This document shows positions 8,161 through 16,971 of a stretch of 64,000 nucleotides of DNA, piece after piece (the first letter of the stretch is position 1; every line of letters starts with the position of its first letter). A program made the translations under genes and the position numbers. The notes under the pieces are model-generated. The model did not search any database and had not been told where the DNA came from. It saw only the letters and a program-made list of their open reading frames with translations. Source of the stretch: Convivina praedatoris (lineage in GTDB: Bacteria; Bacillota; Bacilli; Lactobacillales; Lactobacillaceae); assembly GCF_933208505.1 (NCBI RefSeq), contig NZ_CAKOEU010000002.1, one strand, 5' to 3'.

Positions 8161-10596
8161 ATGAATTCGAAAAATTGGCAACTACGTTATGATGACTTGC
8201 AAACAGGGAAAAAGTCATATGGACAGGAATCATTGCTGTCTTTGGGAAATGGTTTTTTAGGATGGCGTGGAGCGCCAATCTGGTCGACTTATTCGGATAA
8301 TCATTATCCAGGGCTGTATGCCGCCGGAATTTTTAATCAAACCTCTACTCCAGTAGCAGGGCGTGATGTTATTAATGAGGATATGGTTAATTTACCTAAT
8401 CCTCAATTATTAGAAGTAACAGTCAATGGCACAGCTTTGGCTAACTTGGACCTCGTTAAGCGTTCAAGTAAATTGAATTTTAAGAGTGGTATTTTAGAAG
8501 AAATCTTTGTTTTCCAACATGATCAAGGTTTGGTTACTTTAACCTCTGCTAAATTTATCGACCCAATTAACTGGCATATGCTGGCCATTAATGCCAGTGT
8601 AACAGCTGATTTTGATGCTGAAATTCAACTAAGTAGCATTGTTGATACAACAGTTGAGACCCAAAACGTTGAGCGCTACCGTGCTTTTGAATCACATCAA
8701 TTTGATGTCCAAGAGGTTAATCCAAGTACTAAGACGGTTTTGGTGGAAACCAAGCAATCCGGTATTCAAATTGGCTTGGCAGTAGATACCCAAGTGGAAT
8801 ATGCCGGTGTTAGTTTACCAGTTATAGCCAAGGTCGTTGATCAAAAATTTGTGGAAGAAGTTCTTGTAAAAACTCTTGCTAATACGCCGGTGCAATTGGC
8901 CAAGCGCGTTGCCATAGCAACTTCTCGTGAAACTTTTGCTGATTTAGTACCATTTTTGCAAAATGAAATTACTCAGCATAGTTTGGTAAGTATTCAAAAT
9001 AATATGGCTGACTATTGGGCTGAAATTTGGGCAGATAAAGATATTATTGTTGATACCGAAAGTCAAGGAGTCAAGGACTTTATCACTAAACAGTGGAATC
9101 AACTCTGGGATAATGATGATGTGACTATCGCTTCAGACGGTGACATCTTGCAATTAATGATTCGGATGAATGTTTTCCATCTTAATCAAGCAGCCCAATG
9201 GCGTGCCAATGAGCATTTGGACGCTTCTGTTGGCTCACGCGGCTTGACTGGTGAGGGTTACCGTGGCCATATTTTCTGGGATGAACTCTTTGTCCTTCCT
9301 TATTACGCTGCTAATGAGCCACGAACGGCTCGGGCAATTTTGCAATATCGTATTAAGCGTCTTTCGGCAGCCCAAGCCAATGCTAGCCATGAAGGTGAAG
9401 CTGGGGCAATGTATCCTTGGCAAGCTGGGTTATATGGAGATGAACAGTCACAAGTTATTCATTTAAATACGGTTAATAACGAATGGGAACCTGATAATTC
9501 CCGCCTTCAACGCCATGTGTCTTTGGCCATTGTTTATGATTTGTGGATTTATACGCAATTTACTGGTGATACCAGCTTATTAGACGAAGGTGGCTTAAAT
9601 GTCTTACTGGAAACTAGTAAGTTCTGGTTGAATAAGGTCCAAAAAGCTGATGACGGTCGCTTTGATCTATCCGGTGTAATGGGACCAGATGAGTACCACG
9701 AAGCCTATCCAGAGGCCAAAGAGGGTGGTGTTAAAAACAATGCCTATACCAACGTTATGTTGTCTTGGTCATTAGGGTGGTTGTTAGATCTCCAGAAAAC
9801 TTTGCCTAGTTTTGCAGCAATTGCGGCCGCTGATAATTTTGATGCCGATTTGTTGCAAAAGGCAGCCGCTGTGGCTGCTAACTTACGCTTAGAACAGCGC
9901 TCGGATGGTGTTTTTGCACAATACCAAGATTACTTTAACCTTTCTGAAATTGATTTTGATGCCTATGCTAAAAAGTATGGTGATATCCACCGGATTGATC
10001 GTTTGCTTAAGGCTGAGGGTAAGTCACCCGATGATTATCAGGTCGCTAAACAGGCTGATTTCTTGATGTTGATGTACAATCTGGGTAACCAGCGTGTTGC
10101 TCATTTGCTAGAACAAATGGGTTACCAGTTACCAGCCGATTGGCTTGTCAAAAATACGGATTATTATCAAGCGCGGACAGTCCACGGATCAACGACGTCA
10201 CGACCAGTCTTTGCCGGTATTGATGTTCATTTGAATCGTATGGATGAAGCTGAAGAATTCTTGCAACAGGCTATTCGCTCTGATTACGATGATATCCAAG
10301 GTGGTACCACAGCTGAAGGTGTTCATGCCGGGGTAATGGGTGAGACCTTAGCTGTGATTCAAAATGAATTTGGTGGCGTTGATCTACGTGATGGGCAGTT
10401 CAGTATTAATCCTCACTTACCAGAAAATTGGTCACACTTGGCCTTTACTCAGGTGTTCCAAGGCGTTAAGGTTGCCATTGTTGAAACACCAACAGTCGTT
10501 CAGCTAACGGCTAATGCTGATTTGGATGTTGAAGTAATGGGGCAACCTGCGCATCTAGTTGCGAATCAGTCAATGACTTTTAAAATGGAGAAATAA
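8161..10596 (+). CDS. GH65 disaccharide phosphorylase, probably trehalose 6-phosphate phosphorylase
   Basis: An 811-residue glycoside hydrolase family 65 enzyme. Motifs include GLTGEGYRGHIFWDELF and GPDEYHE, in which Glu511 fits the family's general acid. The C-terminal part carries the beta-sandwich after the (alpha/alpha)6 barrel. It uses phosphate to split an alpha-disaccharide and gives beta-glucose 1-phosphate. FWDE rather than FWDTE in the barrel motif, and the PTS permease upstream, favour trehalose 6-phosphate over maltose; substrate assignment is inference. I take the ATG at 8161 with AGGAAGGA upstream, not the in-frame ATGs at 8128-8134. The next gene starts one base after the stop. 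Confidence 0.85.
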   Translation: MNSKNWQLRYDDLQTGKKSYGQESLLSLGNGFLGWRGAPIWSTYSDNHYPGLYAAGIFNQTSTPVAGRDVINEDMVNLPNPQLLEVTVNGTALANLDLVKRSSKLNFKSGILEEIFVFQHDQGLVTLTSAKFIDPINWHMLAINASVTADFDAEIQLSSIVDTTVETQNVERYRAFESHQFDVQEVNPSTKTVLVETKQSGIQIGLAVDTQVEYAGVSLPVIAKVVDQKFVEEVLVKTLANTPVQLAKRVAIATSRETFADLVPFLQNEITQHSLVSIQNNMADYWAEIWADKDIIVDTESQGVKDFITKQWNQLWDNDDVTIASDGDILQLMIRMNVFHLNQAAQWRANEHLDASVGSRGLTGEGYRGHIFWDELFVLPYYAANEPRTARAILQYRIKRLSAAQANASHEGEAGAMYPWQAGLYGDEQSQVIHLNTVNNEWEPDNSRLQRHVSLAIVYDLWIYTQFTGDTSLLDEGGLNVLLETSKFWLNKVQKADDGRFDLSGVMGPDEYHEAYPEAKEGGVKNNAYTNVMLSWSLGWLLDLQKTLPSFAAIAAADNFDADLLQKAAAVAANLRLEQRSDGVFAQYQDYFNLSEIDFDAYAKKYGDIHRIDRLLKAEGKSPDDYQVAKQADFLMLMYNLGNQRVAHLLEQMGYQLPADWLVKNTDYYQARTVHGSTTSRPVFAGIDVHLNRMDEAEEFLQQAIRSDYDDIQGGTTAEGVHAGVMGETLAVIQNEFGGVDLRDGQFSINPHLPENWSHLAFTQVFQGVKVAIVETPTVVQLTANADLDVEVMGQPAHLVANQSMTFKMEK

Positions 10597-10597
10597 C

Positions 10598-11269
10598 ATG
10601 GTCAAGTTTTCAGAAATTAAAGGTTTTACGTTTGATATGGATGGTGTCTTAGCTGATACAGCTAAGTTCCACACGGTGGCTTGGCGTCAGTTAGCCGAAA
10701 AGCTAGGTGTTACCTGGAATGATGATTTACAAGAACGCTTAAAGGGCATCGACCGGATGGGTTCTTTGAATATGATTTTAGCTGAGGATAACTTAGAGAA
10801 TCAGTACAGCCAAGAGCAAAAAGAAACTTTGGCAGCGGAAAAGAATGATAACTACCGTCAGTTAATTTCAACTTTAACCCCTGGTGATGTTTTGCCTGGT
10901 ATGCAAGCATTCTTGGATAGTCTAAAAGCAAATGGTTACCTAATGAGTGTGGCTTCAGCTTCTAAAAATGCTCCCTTCATTCTTGAAAAGTTAGGTTTAG
11001 CTGATTACTTTGTTGGTGTAGTTGATCCTGCTAGCTTACATGCCGGTAAGCCTGATCCTGAAATCTTTGTTCGGGCCGGTGAATTGTTAAAGTTGGCTCC
11101 TGAACAATTAATTGGTTTGGAAGATTCAGCTGCTGGCATTCAATCAATTAATGGTGCTGGTCAAACTTCGCTAGGAATTGGTAATTCTCAAGTTTTGAGT
11201 GAGGCTGATTTGAACTTTGAAAATACTGCCGAGGTTACCTTAGCAGCCATTCAAGCTAAATTAGGTTAA
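10598..11269 (+). CDS. pgmB: Beta-phosphoglucomutase
   Basis: A 223-residue HAD-superfamily enzyme that converts beta-glucose 1-phosphate to glucose 6-phosphate, so it takes the phosphorylase product into glycolysis. The nucleophile Asp13 and acid/base Asp15 lie in FDMDGV. LKGIDR is the sugar-binding cap motif. SASKNAP, AGKPDPEIF and GLEDSAAGIQ are the remaining HAD motifs. It follows the phosphorylase gene with one base between them and a GGAG site inside that gene, so they are translated together. It is the last gene of the operon. Confidence 0.95.
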   Translation: MVKFSEIKGFTFDMDGVLADTAKFHTVAWRQLAEKLGVTWNDDLQERLKGIDRMGSLNMILAEDNLENQYSQEQKETLAAEKNDNYRQLISTLTPGDVLPGMQAFLDSLKANGYLMSVASASKNAPFILEKLGLADYFVGVVDPASLHAGKPDPEIFVRAGELLKLAPEQLIGLEDSAAGIQSINGAGQTSLGIGNSQVLSEADLNFENTAEVTLAAIQAKLG

Positions 11270-11281
11270 ATCTAGAACATT

Positions 11282-11318
11282 AAAAAGACGCTCGATCATA
11301 TGATCTGAGCGCCTTTTT
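11282..11318. terminator. Bidirectional terminator after pgmB
   Basis: AAAAAG...CGCTC-GATCATATGATC-GAGCG...CTTTTT forms a long hairpin with A and T tracts on each side. It serves pgmB and the convergent PsiE-like gene, whose stop it touches. Confidence 0.85.
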
Positions 11319-11721
11319 AATGCTGTTTATAAAATTTCCGATACAAGATAATGGCCACCATTAAAATAAAAATAGCGACACACAGTGAGATGGTCTTAGC
11401 TGCATTGTCATGATAAACCAAAATCGAACGAATCATGGCTGTCACGGCAACGTATAAGTAATTTTCAAAATTAATTGCTGCTTTATTTTCAAAATACTCT
11501 TTGATAATAACGGCAAACTCGAAGCATAGGAAGGCTGATAAGACGGTTTTAGTGATGTCAGTGATTTCTATATCACCCTTGAATTCAAATAAAGCCATGC
11601 CTAAGTCATAAATACTTAGACCCAAATAACCTAAAATAATTAGTCCAAAAACCATCATGAAGGCCATGATGGTATATTCATAGAACTTCGCAAAAATAGT
11701 ATAAATTCTTTCTTTCATCAT
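11317..11721 (-). CDS. PsiE-family membrane protein (134 aa)
   Basis: Four predicted membrane helices. The C-terminal segment NYLYVAVTAMIRSILVYHDNA matches the end of the phosphate-starvation-inducible protein PsiE family (positions about 86-106). The function of PsiE proteins is unknown. The start overlaps the stop of the upstream MscL-like gene as ATGA, so the two are coupled. Together with the ion channel gene further upstream it forms a minus-strand group of membrane proteins. Nothing in the sequence indicates phosphate control here. Confidence 0.75.
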   Translation of the reverse strand: MMKERIYTIFAKFYEYTIMAFMMVFGLIILGYLGLSIYDLGMALFEFKGDIEITDITKTVLSAFLCFEFAVIIKEYFENKAAINFENYLYVAVTAMIRSILVYHDNAAKTISLCVAIFILMVAIILYRKFYKQH

Positions 11722-12242
11722 GCTGATCCTTTAGTTGAAGAACTAGTAGCTTGCTTTTGGGCTTGGAGTTCGGATAAAATTTGCTTTTGTAGCGCTAAAT
11801 TTTCAGCCTGCAGAGTGTTATTTTTACGCTGTAAAGCTTGAATATGTAAGGCATCTTCATGGGACTCATCATAACCCCATTTAGCTTCCTTACTTTTAAT
11901 CAAGGAATTGTTGATAAAACGAATGGTATAAAAAACAATGGCCGCAATAAATATGAGGGTAATAAAACTATTAAAAAATGACGCCAGTGGGTTTAAAATC
12001 AAATTAAATTGTAAAGGATGGTTCTCACCCCAAATCCATTCAAATAAAAAGTTTACTAGACCTGATAAGGTGGCGATTAAATCTTTAATGGCTGATCCAA
12101 AACTATTACCAACGACAACTGAAATAACAAAGGTTAGGAGGTTGGGAGCGAAAAGAAACTGTTTAAAAGCATTTAAAGTTGAATTAGTGCTGCTGATTAG
12201 ATGATCGGCCTGCTGTGAAATAATTTTTTTTGGACGTAACAT
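11718..12242 (-). CDS. MscL-like mechanosensitive channel protein with C-terminal coiled coil
   Basis: A 174-residue protein. The region FAPNLLTFVISVVVGNSFGS (about residues 31-50) resembles the pore-lining first helix of large-conductance mechanosensitive channels. A second membrane helix is near residues 95-110. A basic linker and a heptad-rich C-terminal coiled coil (about 130-160) follow. It is longer than typical MscL (about 125-150 aa) and diverged, so I call it MscL-like. Such channels release solutes during osmotic downshock. It sits between an ion channel gene and a PsiE-like gene; 22 bases separate it from the channel gene. Confidence 0.7.
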   Translation of the reverse strand: MLRPKKIISQQADHLISSTNSTLNAFKQFLFAPNLLTFVISVVVGNSFGSAIKDLIATLSGLVNFLFEWIWGENHPLQFNLILNPLASFFNSFITLIFIAAIVFYTIRFINNSLIKSKEAKWGYDESHEDALHIQALQRKNNTLQAENLALQKQILSELQAQKQATSSSTKGSA

Positions 12243-12264
12243 GAAAACCTCGTAGGGAATTTTA

Positions 12265-12975
12265 TTATTGTTTTTTATCTTGATTGTGCAGCAGGGCTTT
12301 AATTTCGGCTAAATCGTTTTCAATGATTTTTAAACGTTGGTCAATTTTATCGTTTTCACGATCATATTGTTCATCCAAAAAGTAAGAAGTAATGACACTG
12401 GTGATACTACCAATCAAGCCGATACCGACAATCATTAAGAGCACGGCCACCATTTTACCTGTATAGGTGTGCGGAGAAATGTCGCCATAACCGACGGTAG
12501 TAGTGGTAGCAATCGCCCACCAGAGAGAGCTAGCATAGCTAGTGTTTTCAGCCAGTGCGTAAACACCAGCACCTAGGAGAATGAATACTACGGCCGTAAG
12601 GAACAAGTAGATAAAACCATTGGTATTGATGAATTTTTTAGTTTTAGTACGTAATTTTCCGGTAAATCCAATAATACGAATAATTCGGAAAAGCTTCATT
12701 AGTCGGACTGTTCGGGCAATTCGGAACATAGCAAAAAGGCTGTCAAAAGGAATAATCGCCAATAAGTCAAAAATGTTATTTTTGAAAAATAACCATTTAT
12801 TTTTAGCTCGGCTCAATCGAATCAGATAGTCTAACCAGAAAAATAGTAAAATACTATTATCAATGAAAGCTAGTGGTTCTTTTTGGATAGTAATAATGTT
12901 AGTTAAATCCAATAGGGCGAAACCAATCGAAATGATTGATAGGGTTAAGACAATGGTATAGTAAAGCCGTTTCAT
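12265..12975 (-). CDS. Voltage-gated potassium channel-like protein (236 aa)
   Basis: A compact six-helix ion-channel subunit. The S4 region (about residues 85-101) carries regularly spaced arginines: FRIARTVRLMKLFRIIR. The selectivity filter TVGYGD is at residues 160-165, preceded by the pore helix LWWAIATTT. The C-terminal 35 residues form a charged coiled coil (ENDKIDQRLKIIENDLAEIK) likely to aid tetramer assembly. There is no RCK/TrkA-N domain. Four such subunits should form a potassium channel in the cell membrane. It is first in a minus-strand group with the MscL-like and PsiE-like genes, which suggests a turgor or membrane-potential role. Confidence 0.88.
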   Translation of the reverse strand: MKRLYYTIVLTLSIISIGFALLDLTNIITIQKEPLAFIDNSILLFFWLDYLIRLSRAKNKWLFFKNNIFDLLAIIPFDSLFAMFRIARTVRLMKLFRIIRIIGFTGKLRTKTKKFINTNGFIYLFLTAVVFILLGAGVYALAENTSYASSLWWAIATTTTVGYGDISPHTYTGKMVAVLLMIVGIGLIGSITSVITSYFLDEQYDRENDKIDQRLKIIENDLAEIKALLHNQDKKQ

Positions 12976-13083
12976 TTATTATTTACCGTTTGAATCCTTT
13001 TATTCTCCCAGTAGTGGTGACTACTTTTAATCGCATCGCAATGTCAAACCATTTCAATATTATCATAAATAAAGGATAGAATT

Positions 13084-13665
13084 ATGTTAGTTGAAATTAT
13101 TATTGTTATTTTAGTTTTGGGGTATTTCATTAAAGACCAATTTGAATTTGCCCAGGTGACCCGTTTACGATATTTGTTCTTACCAATTGGTGGGTTAGTG
13201 GTCTTTTTAACGACCATCAATCATCTTAAAGACTTACCCTTAGCGATTATTCTGGGGCTAATAGCCATCGCTATTGGCAAATTTCAGACTTCTTCTTTTG
13301 AAGTTCGCTATAAATATTTACATACTAATTTGGTTTATCAAGCGGATGGCGTCGACTATCCGATTACTAAAAAGGAATTATTTTCTAAAGGGGGCGTCAA
13401 TTATTTGTATGGTTGGCTTGTTATTGCTTTTTTTCAAATTAGTATCTCCATGATTAAACATGGTCTGAATATGAGTGATCTACCAAGTGAACTGTTAGCT
13501 GAAATTTTTAAAGATTTATTCGTGATTTTTCGAATTACCGATAGTGAAAGTGGTTGGTGGGTTTGGGAGCTTTATTCTCTCAGTAGTATTTCTTATTTGG
13601 TTTGTCTAATTAAATCCTCACCCCTCTTGGCCCAACATATTTTGAAAAAAGATCCACTAAATTAA
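13084..13665 (+). CDS. Membrane protein of unknown function (193 aa)
   Basis: Not recognised. It has an N-terminal hydrophobic helix (LVEIIIVILVLGYFI), then two close helices (about residues 30-48 and 55-70), a soluble basic/aromatic stretch, and one or two further helices (about 105-125 and 165-180). No cysteine pairs or catalytic motif are seen. The ATG at 13084 follows an AAAGGA site (13070-13075). It is a single gene that ends in a bidirectional hairpin, divergent from the potassium channel gene. The intergenic region (12976-13083) probably holds both promoters. Confidence 0.65.
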   Translation: MLVEIIIVILVLGYFIKDQFEFAQVTRLRYLFLPIGGLVVFLTTINHLKDLPLAIILGLIAIAIGKFQTSSFEVRYKYLHTNLVYQADGVDYPITKKELFSKGGVNYLYGWLVIAFFQISISMIKHGLNMSDLPSELLAEIFKDLFVIFRITDSESGWWVWELYSLSSISYLVCLIKSSPLLAQHILKKDPLN

Positions 13666-13694
13666 AAACACCCTGACTTAGTCGGGATGTTTTT
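13664..13694. terminator. Bidirectional terminator
   Basis: AAAAACA, CCGAC-type arms and TGTTTTT form a hairpin between the convergent unknown membrane gene and azlD. Confidence 0.75.
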
Positions 13695-14025
13695 AATTTA
13701 GTGCTAAAAATTGAATAAGGGCTAGGGAAGCAATACCCACAATTACAATGATGACTAGGCTTTTGGTTAAAATGGCACTAATTACGGTGGGGAGGGAGGC
13801 TAATAAATTAGGGTAATCAAGACTGGGTAAATGGCCAATGTTTTGGTGAAATAGACTTTCAAACCATAAGGCGGACATGATAACAATCGGTACAAAGCTT
13901 AATAAATCAACTACTTTAGCTGGTAGCTGGAACCTTTTTAAAAGGACAAACGGTGCCACGCGGGAGATGAAGGTTACCAAACCACACATGATAATGGTCG
14001 TTAGAATAAAATTAAAAGAAGGCAT
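13693..14025 (-). CDS. azlD: AzlD-type small subunit of branched-chain amino acid exporter
   Basis: A 110-residue hydrophobic protein with four membrane helices and the AzlD signature TFISRVAPFVLLKRFQLP near the N terminus. With AzlC it forms an exporter for branched-chain amino acids and their analogues. Its start overlaps the azlC stop by 14 bases, so the two are translated together. It is the last gene of the Rrf2-azlC-azlD unit. Confidence 0.9.
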   Translation of the reverse strand: MPSFNFILTTIIMCGLVTFISRVAPFVLLKRFQLPAKVVDLLSFVPIVIMSALWFESLFHQNIGHLPSLDYPNLLASLPTVISAILTKSLVIIVIVGIASLALIQFLALN

Positions 14026-14719
14026 TTTTAATCACCACCCCTAAAATACAGCTTAGAATCGTAACCAAAAGGATTAACAATTGACTGGGAATGAAAATTA
14101 ATCCCACAAAAACTAGACCAAAGACTAGTAAGACTACAATTGCCTGTAAAAGCAGGGGTAGAGCCCGGTCATTGATAATTTGCAGATAAAGTAATCCGAT
14201 AAACATGGCAATTAAGGCAAAACTTAGACCATATTTTTCAGGATCTTGGATATAGCTGCCAACTAGTGCGCCAATCAGTGATGAGCAAACCCAGGTGGCA
14301 TAAGAAATTAAATTAACCGTATTAAACCAGCTGAAGTTTAACTGGCGGTTGGTGAGATTACTTTTGTTCATGGCTAAGGCAAAACTTTCATCGGTTAAGA
14401 GGGTACCTAAAATCACATTTTTTATAAGCGATTCATGCTTAACCAACGGCGCAACGGTCATACTCATTAAAATCATCCGGGCATTTACTAAAAAAACAGA
14501 CAAGGTGATGGCTAAGATGCTGTTACCAGTGGCAAACATGCCCACCATGATGAATTGAGCTGAGCCCGCGTAAGTGATTAGGGAAGTTAAGGTTACTAAA
14601 AGAGAGTTAATACCTGCAGCACGAGCGACGATACCAAAGGCAAGGCCGATGCCAAGGTAGCCAAAGACGGTTGGAAGGGTTTCACGAACAGCTACGGTTG
14701 CTTTTAACTCGTTATTCAT
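14012..14719 (-). CDS. azlC: AzlC-type large subunit of branched-chain amino acid exporter
   Basis: A 235-residue membrane protein with about seven helices. The family motifs TLPTVFGYLGIGLAFGIVAR at the N terminus, TYAGSAQFIMVGM, and LLTDESFALAMN are present. It is the main transport subunit of the AzlCD exporter. It overlaps the upstream Rrf2 gene by 8 bases and azlD by 14. The arrangement suggests that the Rrf2 protein controls export of amino acids or of a toxic analogue. Confidence 0.92.
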   Translation of the reverse strand: MNNELKATVAVRETLPTVFGYLGIGLAFGIVARAAGINSLLVTLTSLITYAGSAQFIMVGMFATGNSILAITLSVFLVNARMILMSMTVAPLVKHESLIKNVILGTLLTDESFALAMNKSNLTNRQLNFSWFNTVNLISYATWVCSSLIGALVGSYIQDPEKYGLSFALIAMFIGLLYLQIINDRALPLLLQAIVVLLVFGLVFVGLIFIPSQLLILLVTILSCILGVVIKNAFF

Positions 14720-15212
14720 TGGGTCTTTCCTCCTGACTTTGAGCCAATTGAGCCGGCCAATTAATTTGTAAAATCTCTCCCTGTTGATCTAAGGGGACGA
14801 TTTCACTGAGTTTATGTGATTTAAGCGAATTTTTAAGCGCATTTTCCGCATCTTTAAAAATATTACCGGTAATTTGGACATAGTGTTCGGTTAATGCTGG
14901 TGAAATAAACATATTACGGATACCGGTTAAATCATAGCCACTAGCGAAAGCTTCGGGGCTTTCGACGGCTTGAAATAAATCGTAAAAGGTTATTTCATCA
15001 ATAGCGTGATTTAATGCATAACCACCGTTTTTAGAAGCTTCGGCCTTGATTAGACCAGCATCCTTAAGCTTTTTGGCTGTTTTTTGTAGATAAGTGTGTG
15101 AAACACCCATGGCATGGCTGAGTTCGCCTGATTTTAAATATGTATGTTCTGGTAATTCAGCTAACATCACCATTAGTGCCGCAGTTTGTAAAAATCCCTT
15201 GCTAAATTTCAA
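14712..15212 (-). CDS. Rrf2-family transcriptional regulator without cysteines
   Basis: A 166-residue winged-helix regulator. The recognition region is HAMGVSHTYLQKTAKKLKDA, followed by the wing GGYALN, as in Rrf2/IscR proteins. It contains no cysteine, so it cannot bind the iron-sulfur cluster of IscR or NsrR; it belongs with the CymR/YwnA-like branch that senses other signals. It is first in the operon with azlCD and divergent from a permease gene. Two direct repeats in the shared promoter region (15239-15268) are candidate binding sites. Confidence 0.88.
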   Translation of the reverse strand: MKFSKGFLQTAALMVMLAELPEHTYLKSGELSHAMGVSHTYLQKTAKKLKDAGLIKAEASKNGGYALNHAIDEITFYDLFQAVESPEAFASGYDLTGIRNMFISPALTEHYVQITGNIFKDAENALKNSLKSHKLSEIVPLDQQGEILQINWPAQLAQSQEERPNE

Positions 15213-15228
15213 AACGCTCCCCCAACTA

Positions 15229-15268
15229 TTGACTTATTATATCTGTGGATATAATATATCTATGGATA
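15229..15268. promoter_or_regulatory. Divergent promoter region with 13-base direct repeat (candidate Rrf2 operator)
   Basis: ATATCTGTGGATA at 15239-15251 is repeated as ATATCTATGGATA at 15256-15268, 17 bases apart and so on nearly the same helix face. TTGACT at 15229 and TATAAT at 15250 lie within it. It serves the Rrf2-azlCD operon and the divergent permease. Confidence 0.5.
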
Positions 15269-15336
15269 ACAAAAAGTATCAAATATTATTATCAAAAGTA
15301 TAGATTAAGTAATCCAAATGCACAAGGAGTGTGACA

Positions 15337-16416
15337 ATGATACAGGGGCGTAAGTTAAAGTTATTGATTGTATTGTTTTTTATGTCTTTAATACCAGTGG
15401 TTTATTCCAGCCTATTTTTAGGGGCTTTAATGGATCCTTACGGGAAGGTTAGCGAATTACCAGTAGCTGTGGTGACTAGGCAGGCTAATCCGGTGCTAAC
15501 AGCAATGAACGAGCATCATCTTTTTAAATTGGAAAATGAAAATATTAATCAGGCTAATGCAGATTTGAGGCAAGGCAAAGTCTATGCCATTGTGCAATTT
15601 GATGATAATTTTAATGATCAATTAAATCAATTTGTTAAAAATCAGCAGTCACCTACAATTAATTTGATTACTTCCGAAGGATTAAGTTATACCACTAGTA
15701 AATTACTAAAAAATACTATGCTTCAATTTACTACTGAATACAATAATCAGCTTGGCCAAAAAATACTTACGACCATGCAAGGGGAAAATATTCCGACTGG
15801 AGTGGGCCAGATTATTAAATTACAAAATGAAGAACGCCATCCAGTTAAAAATAATGGAACGGCAATGGCACCTTATATTTTCTCGTTAACACTTTTTGTC
15901 GGTGGTATTTTTATTAATCAATTTGTGATGCGAACCTTGAGTCGGAAGCACCTGGATTTTGGACGCTATTGGATTACTGAGTTCCTAGTTCCTTTTATTA
16001 TTGCTAGCTTACAGGTCTTCATCTTGTTGCTAGTTAATCAACTATTCATTAAGATTCAGATTGATCAAATGACCCTACTGGTACCATTTGCCTTATTAGT
16101 AGCGGCGACCTTTAGTAGCATCATTGTGGCCTTAAACAAATTAATTCCAGGCATCGGTAGTCTCATGGTGTTGCTTTTGACCATGTTACAAACTTCTTCT
16201 TCAGGTGGTACTTACGCAATTGAATTGTCGGGTTCATTTTTTAAAATAGTCAATGCTTTTTTGCCAATGACTTATAGTATCGATGGTTTTAAAAAATTAA
16301 TTAGTTTGAATAATATCGATATTTGGCCAGAAGTCTTTATTTTATTAGCTTTCTTCACCCTGGGCCAGTTGATTTTAGTCCGAGCCTATCGTAAACATGA
16401 GTTACCACTACTTTAG
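15337..16416 (+). CDS. YhgE/Pip-like ABC-2 type membrane protein
   Basis: A 359-residue protein with one N-terminal membrane helix, a large extracytoplasmic region (about residues 35-180, rich in Asn and Gln) and five or six C-terminal helices (about 185-350). This is the half-length layout of YhgE/Pip and ABC-2 permeases. No ATPase gene accompanies it. The ATG at 15337 has AAGGAG seven bases upstream, better than the GTG at 15331. It is divergent from the Rrf2 gene and probably shares its control. Substrate unknown. Confidence 0.7.
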   Translation: MIQGRKLKLLIVLFFMSLIPVVYSSLFLGALMDPYGKVSELPVAVVTRQANPVLTAMNEHHLFKLENENINQANADLRQGKVYAIVQFDDNFNDQLNQFVKNQQSPTINLITSEGLSYTTSKLLKNTMLQFTTEYNNQLGQKILTTMQGENIPTGVGQIIKLQNEERHPVKNNGTAMAPYIFSLTLFVGGIFINQFVMRTLSRKHLDFGRYWITEFLVPFIIASLQVFILLLVNQLFIKIQIDQMTLLVPFALLVAATFSSIIVALNKLIPGIGSLMVLLLTMLQTSSSGGTYAIELSGSFFKIVNAFLPMTYSIDGFKKLISLNNIDIWPEVFILLAFFTLGQLILVRAYRKHELPLL

Positions 16417-16477
16417 GCTTCCAATTTGAACCTAAAGCTGTAAGATAAAGAAAAAGCATGAATTAGAGGGTAACAAA

Positions 16478-16957
16478 ATGAGTGGGTTACAACAAAATAT
16501 CGTAATTGTTCTAGGCTTTTTGTTTTCTTTTCCTCTCTTACAAGGTAGCTTAGAATTATCCGAACAAACTGACGTGATTGGCCACTATAAAGAATCAGCC
16601 GGTCAATATCCGAAAGTTTCCCCATGGTACTGGTTATTACCACCATTGAAGGTATATCTAGAGCGTGAACGGGTCAAAAAAATGTTGAAAAGTGGTAGTT
16701 TTTCCGGTGTTGATAAACGACAGTTACGCATTTTCTCGATGCGTGCAACTGCCTGGTTCTACGTGGCCATGGCGTGGGCTTTCAATGGGATTGGGAAAAC
16801 TAAAGAAGTCTTAGAGCATTTTCACTGGTCTGAGTCAGCTTGGGTCTTTTGGTCAATTAATGGATTGATGCTTATGTTAGGTGTTGCCAATGTAATTATC
16901 CGGCTTCGAATCTCTAAACAAAAATTAGCTAAATCAAAAAGCGAGTCGTTGTTATAA
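16478..16957 (+). CDS. Membrane protein of unknown function (159 aa)
   Basis: Not recognised. An N-terminal hydrophobic helix (about residues 8-25) is followed by an amphipathic stretch with aromatic SPWYWLLPP and a basic segment, then two helices (about 85-103 and 120-140) and a basic C terminus. GAGGG precedes the ATG. No terminator separates it from the upstream permease, so they may be co-transcribed (61-base gap). Confidence 0.6.
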   Translation: MSGLQQNIVIVLGFLFSFPLLQGSLELSEQTDVIGHYKESAGQYPKVSPWYWLLPPLKVYLERERVKKMLKSGSFSGVDKRQLRIFSMRATAWFYVAMAWAFNGIGKTKEVLEHFHWSESAWVFWSINGLMLMLGVANVIIRLRISKQKLAKSKSESLL

Positions 16958-16970
16958 CGGCTCGCTTTTT
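16936..16970. terminator. Bidirectional terminator
   Basis: AAAAGCGAG / CTCGCTTTTT with an inner CGTT..AACG pair. It overlaps the end of the 159-residue protein gene and faces the convergent TMEM175-like gene. Confidence 0.85.
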
Positions 16971-16971
16971 A

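Noticed and set aside
11718..12242. A standard MscL
   Set aside because: Only the first helix region resembles MscL clearly; the long coiled coil and length differ, so it is listed as MscL-like.
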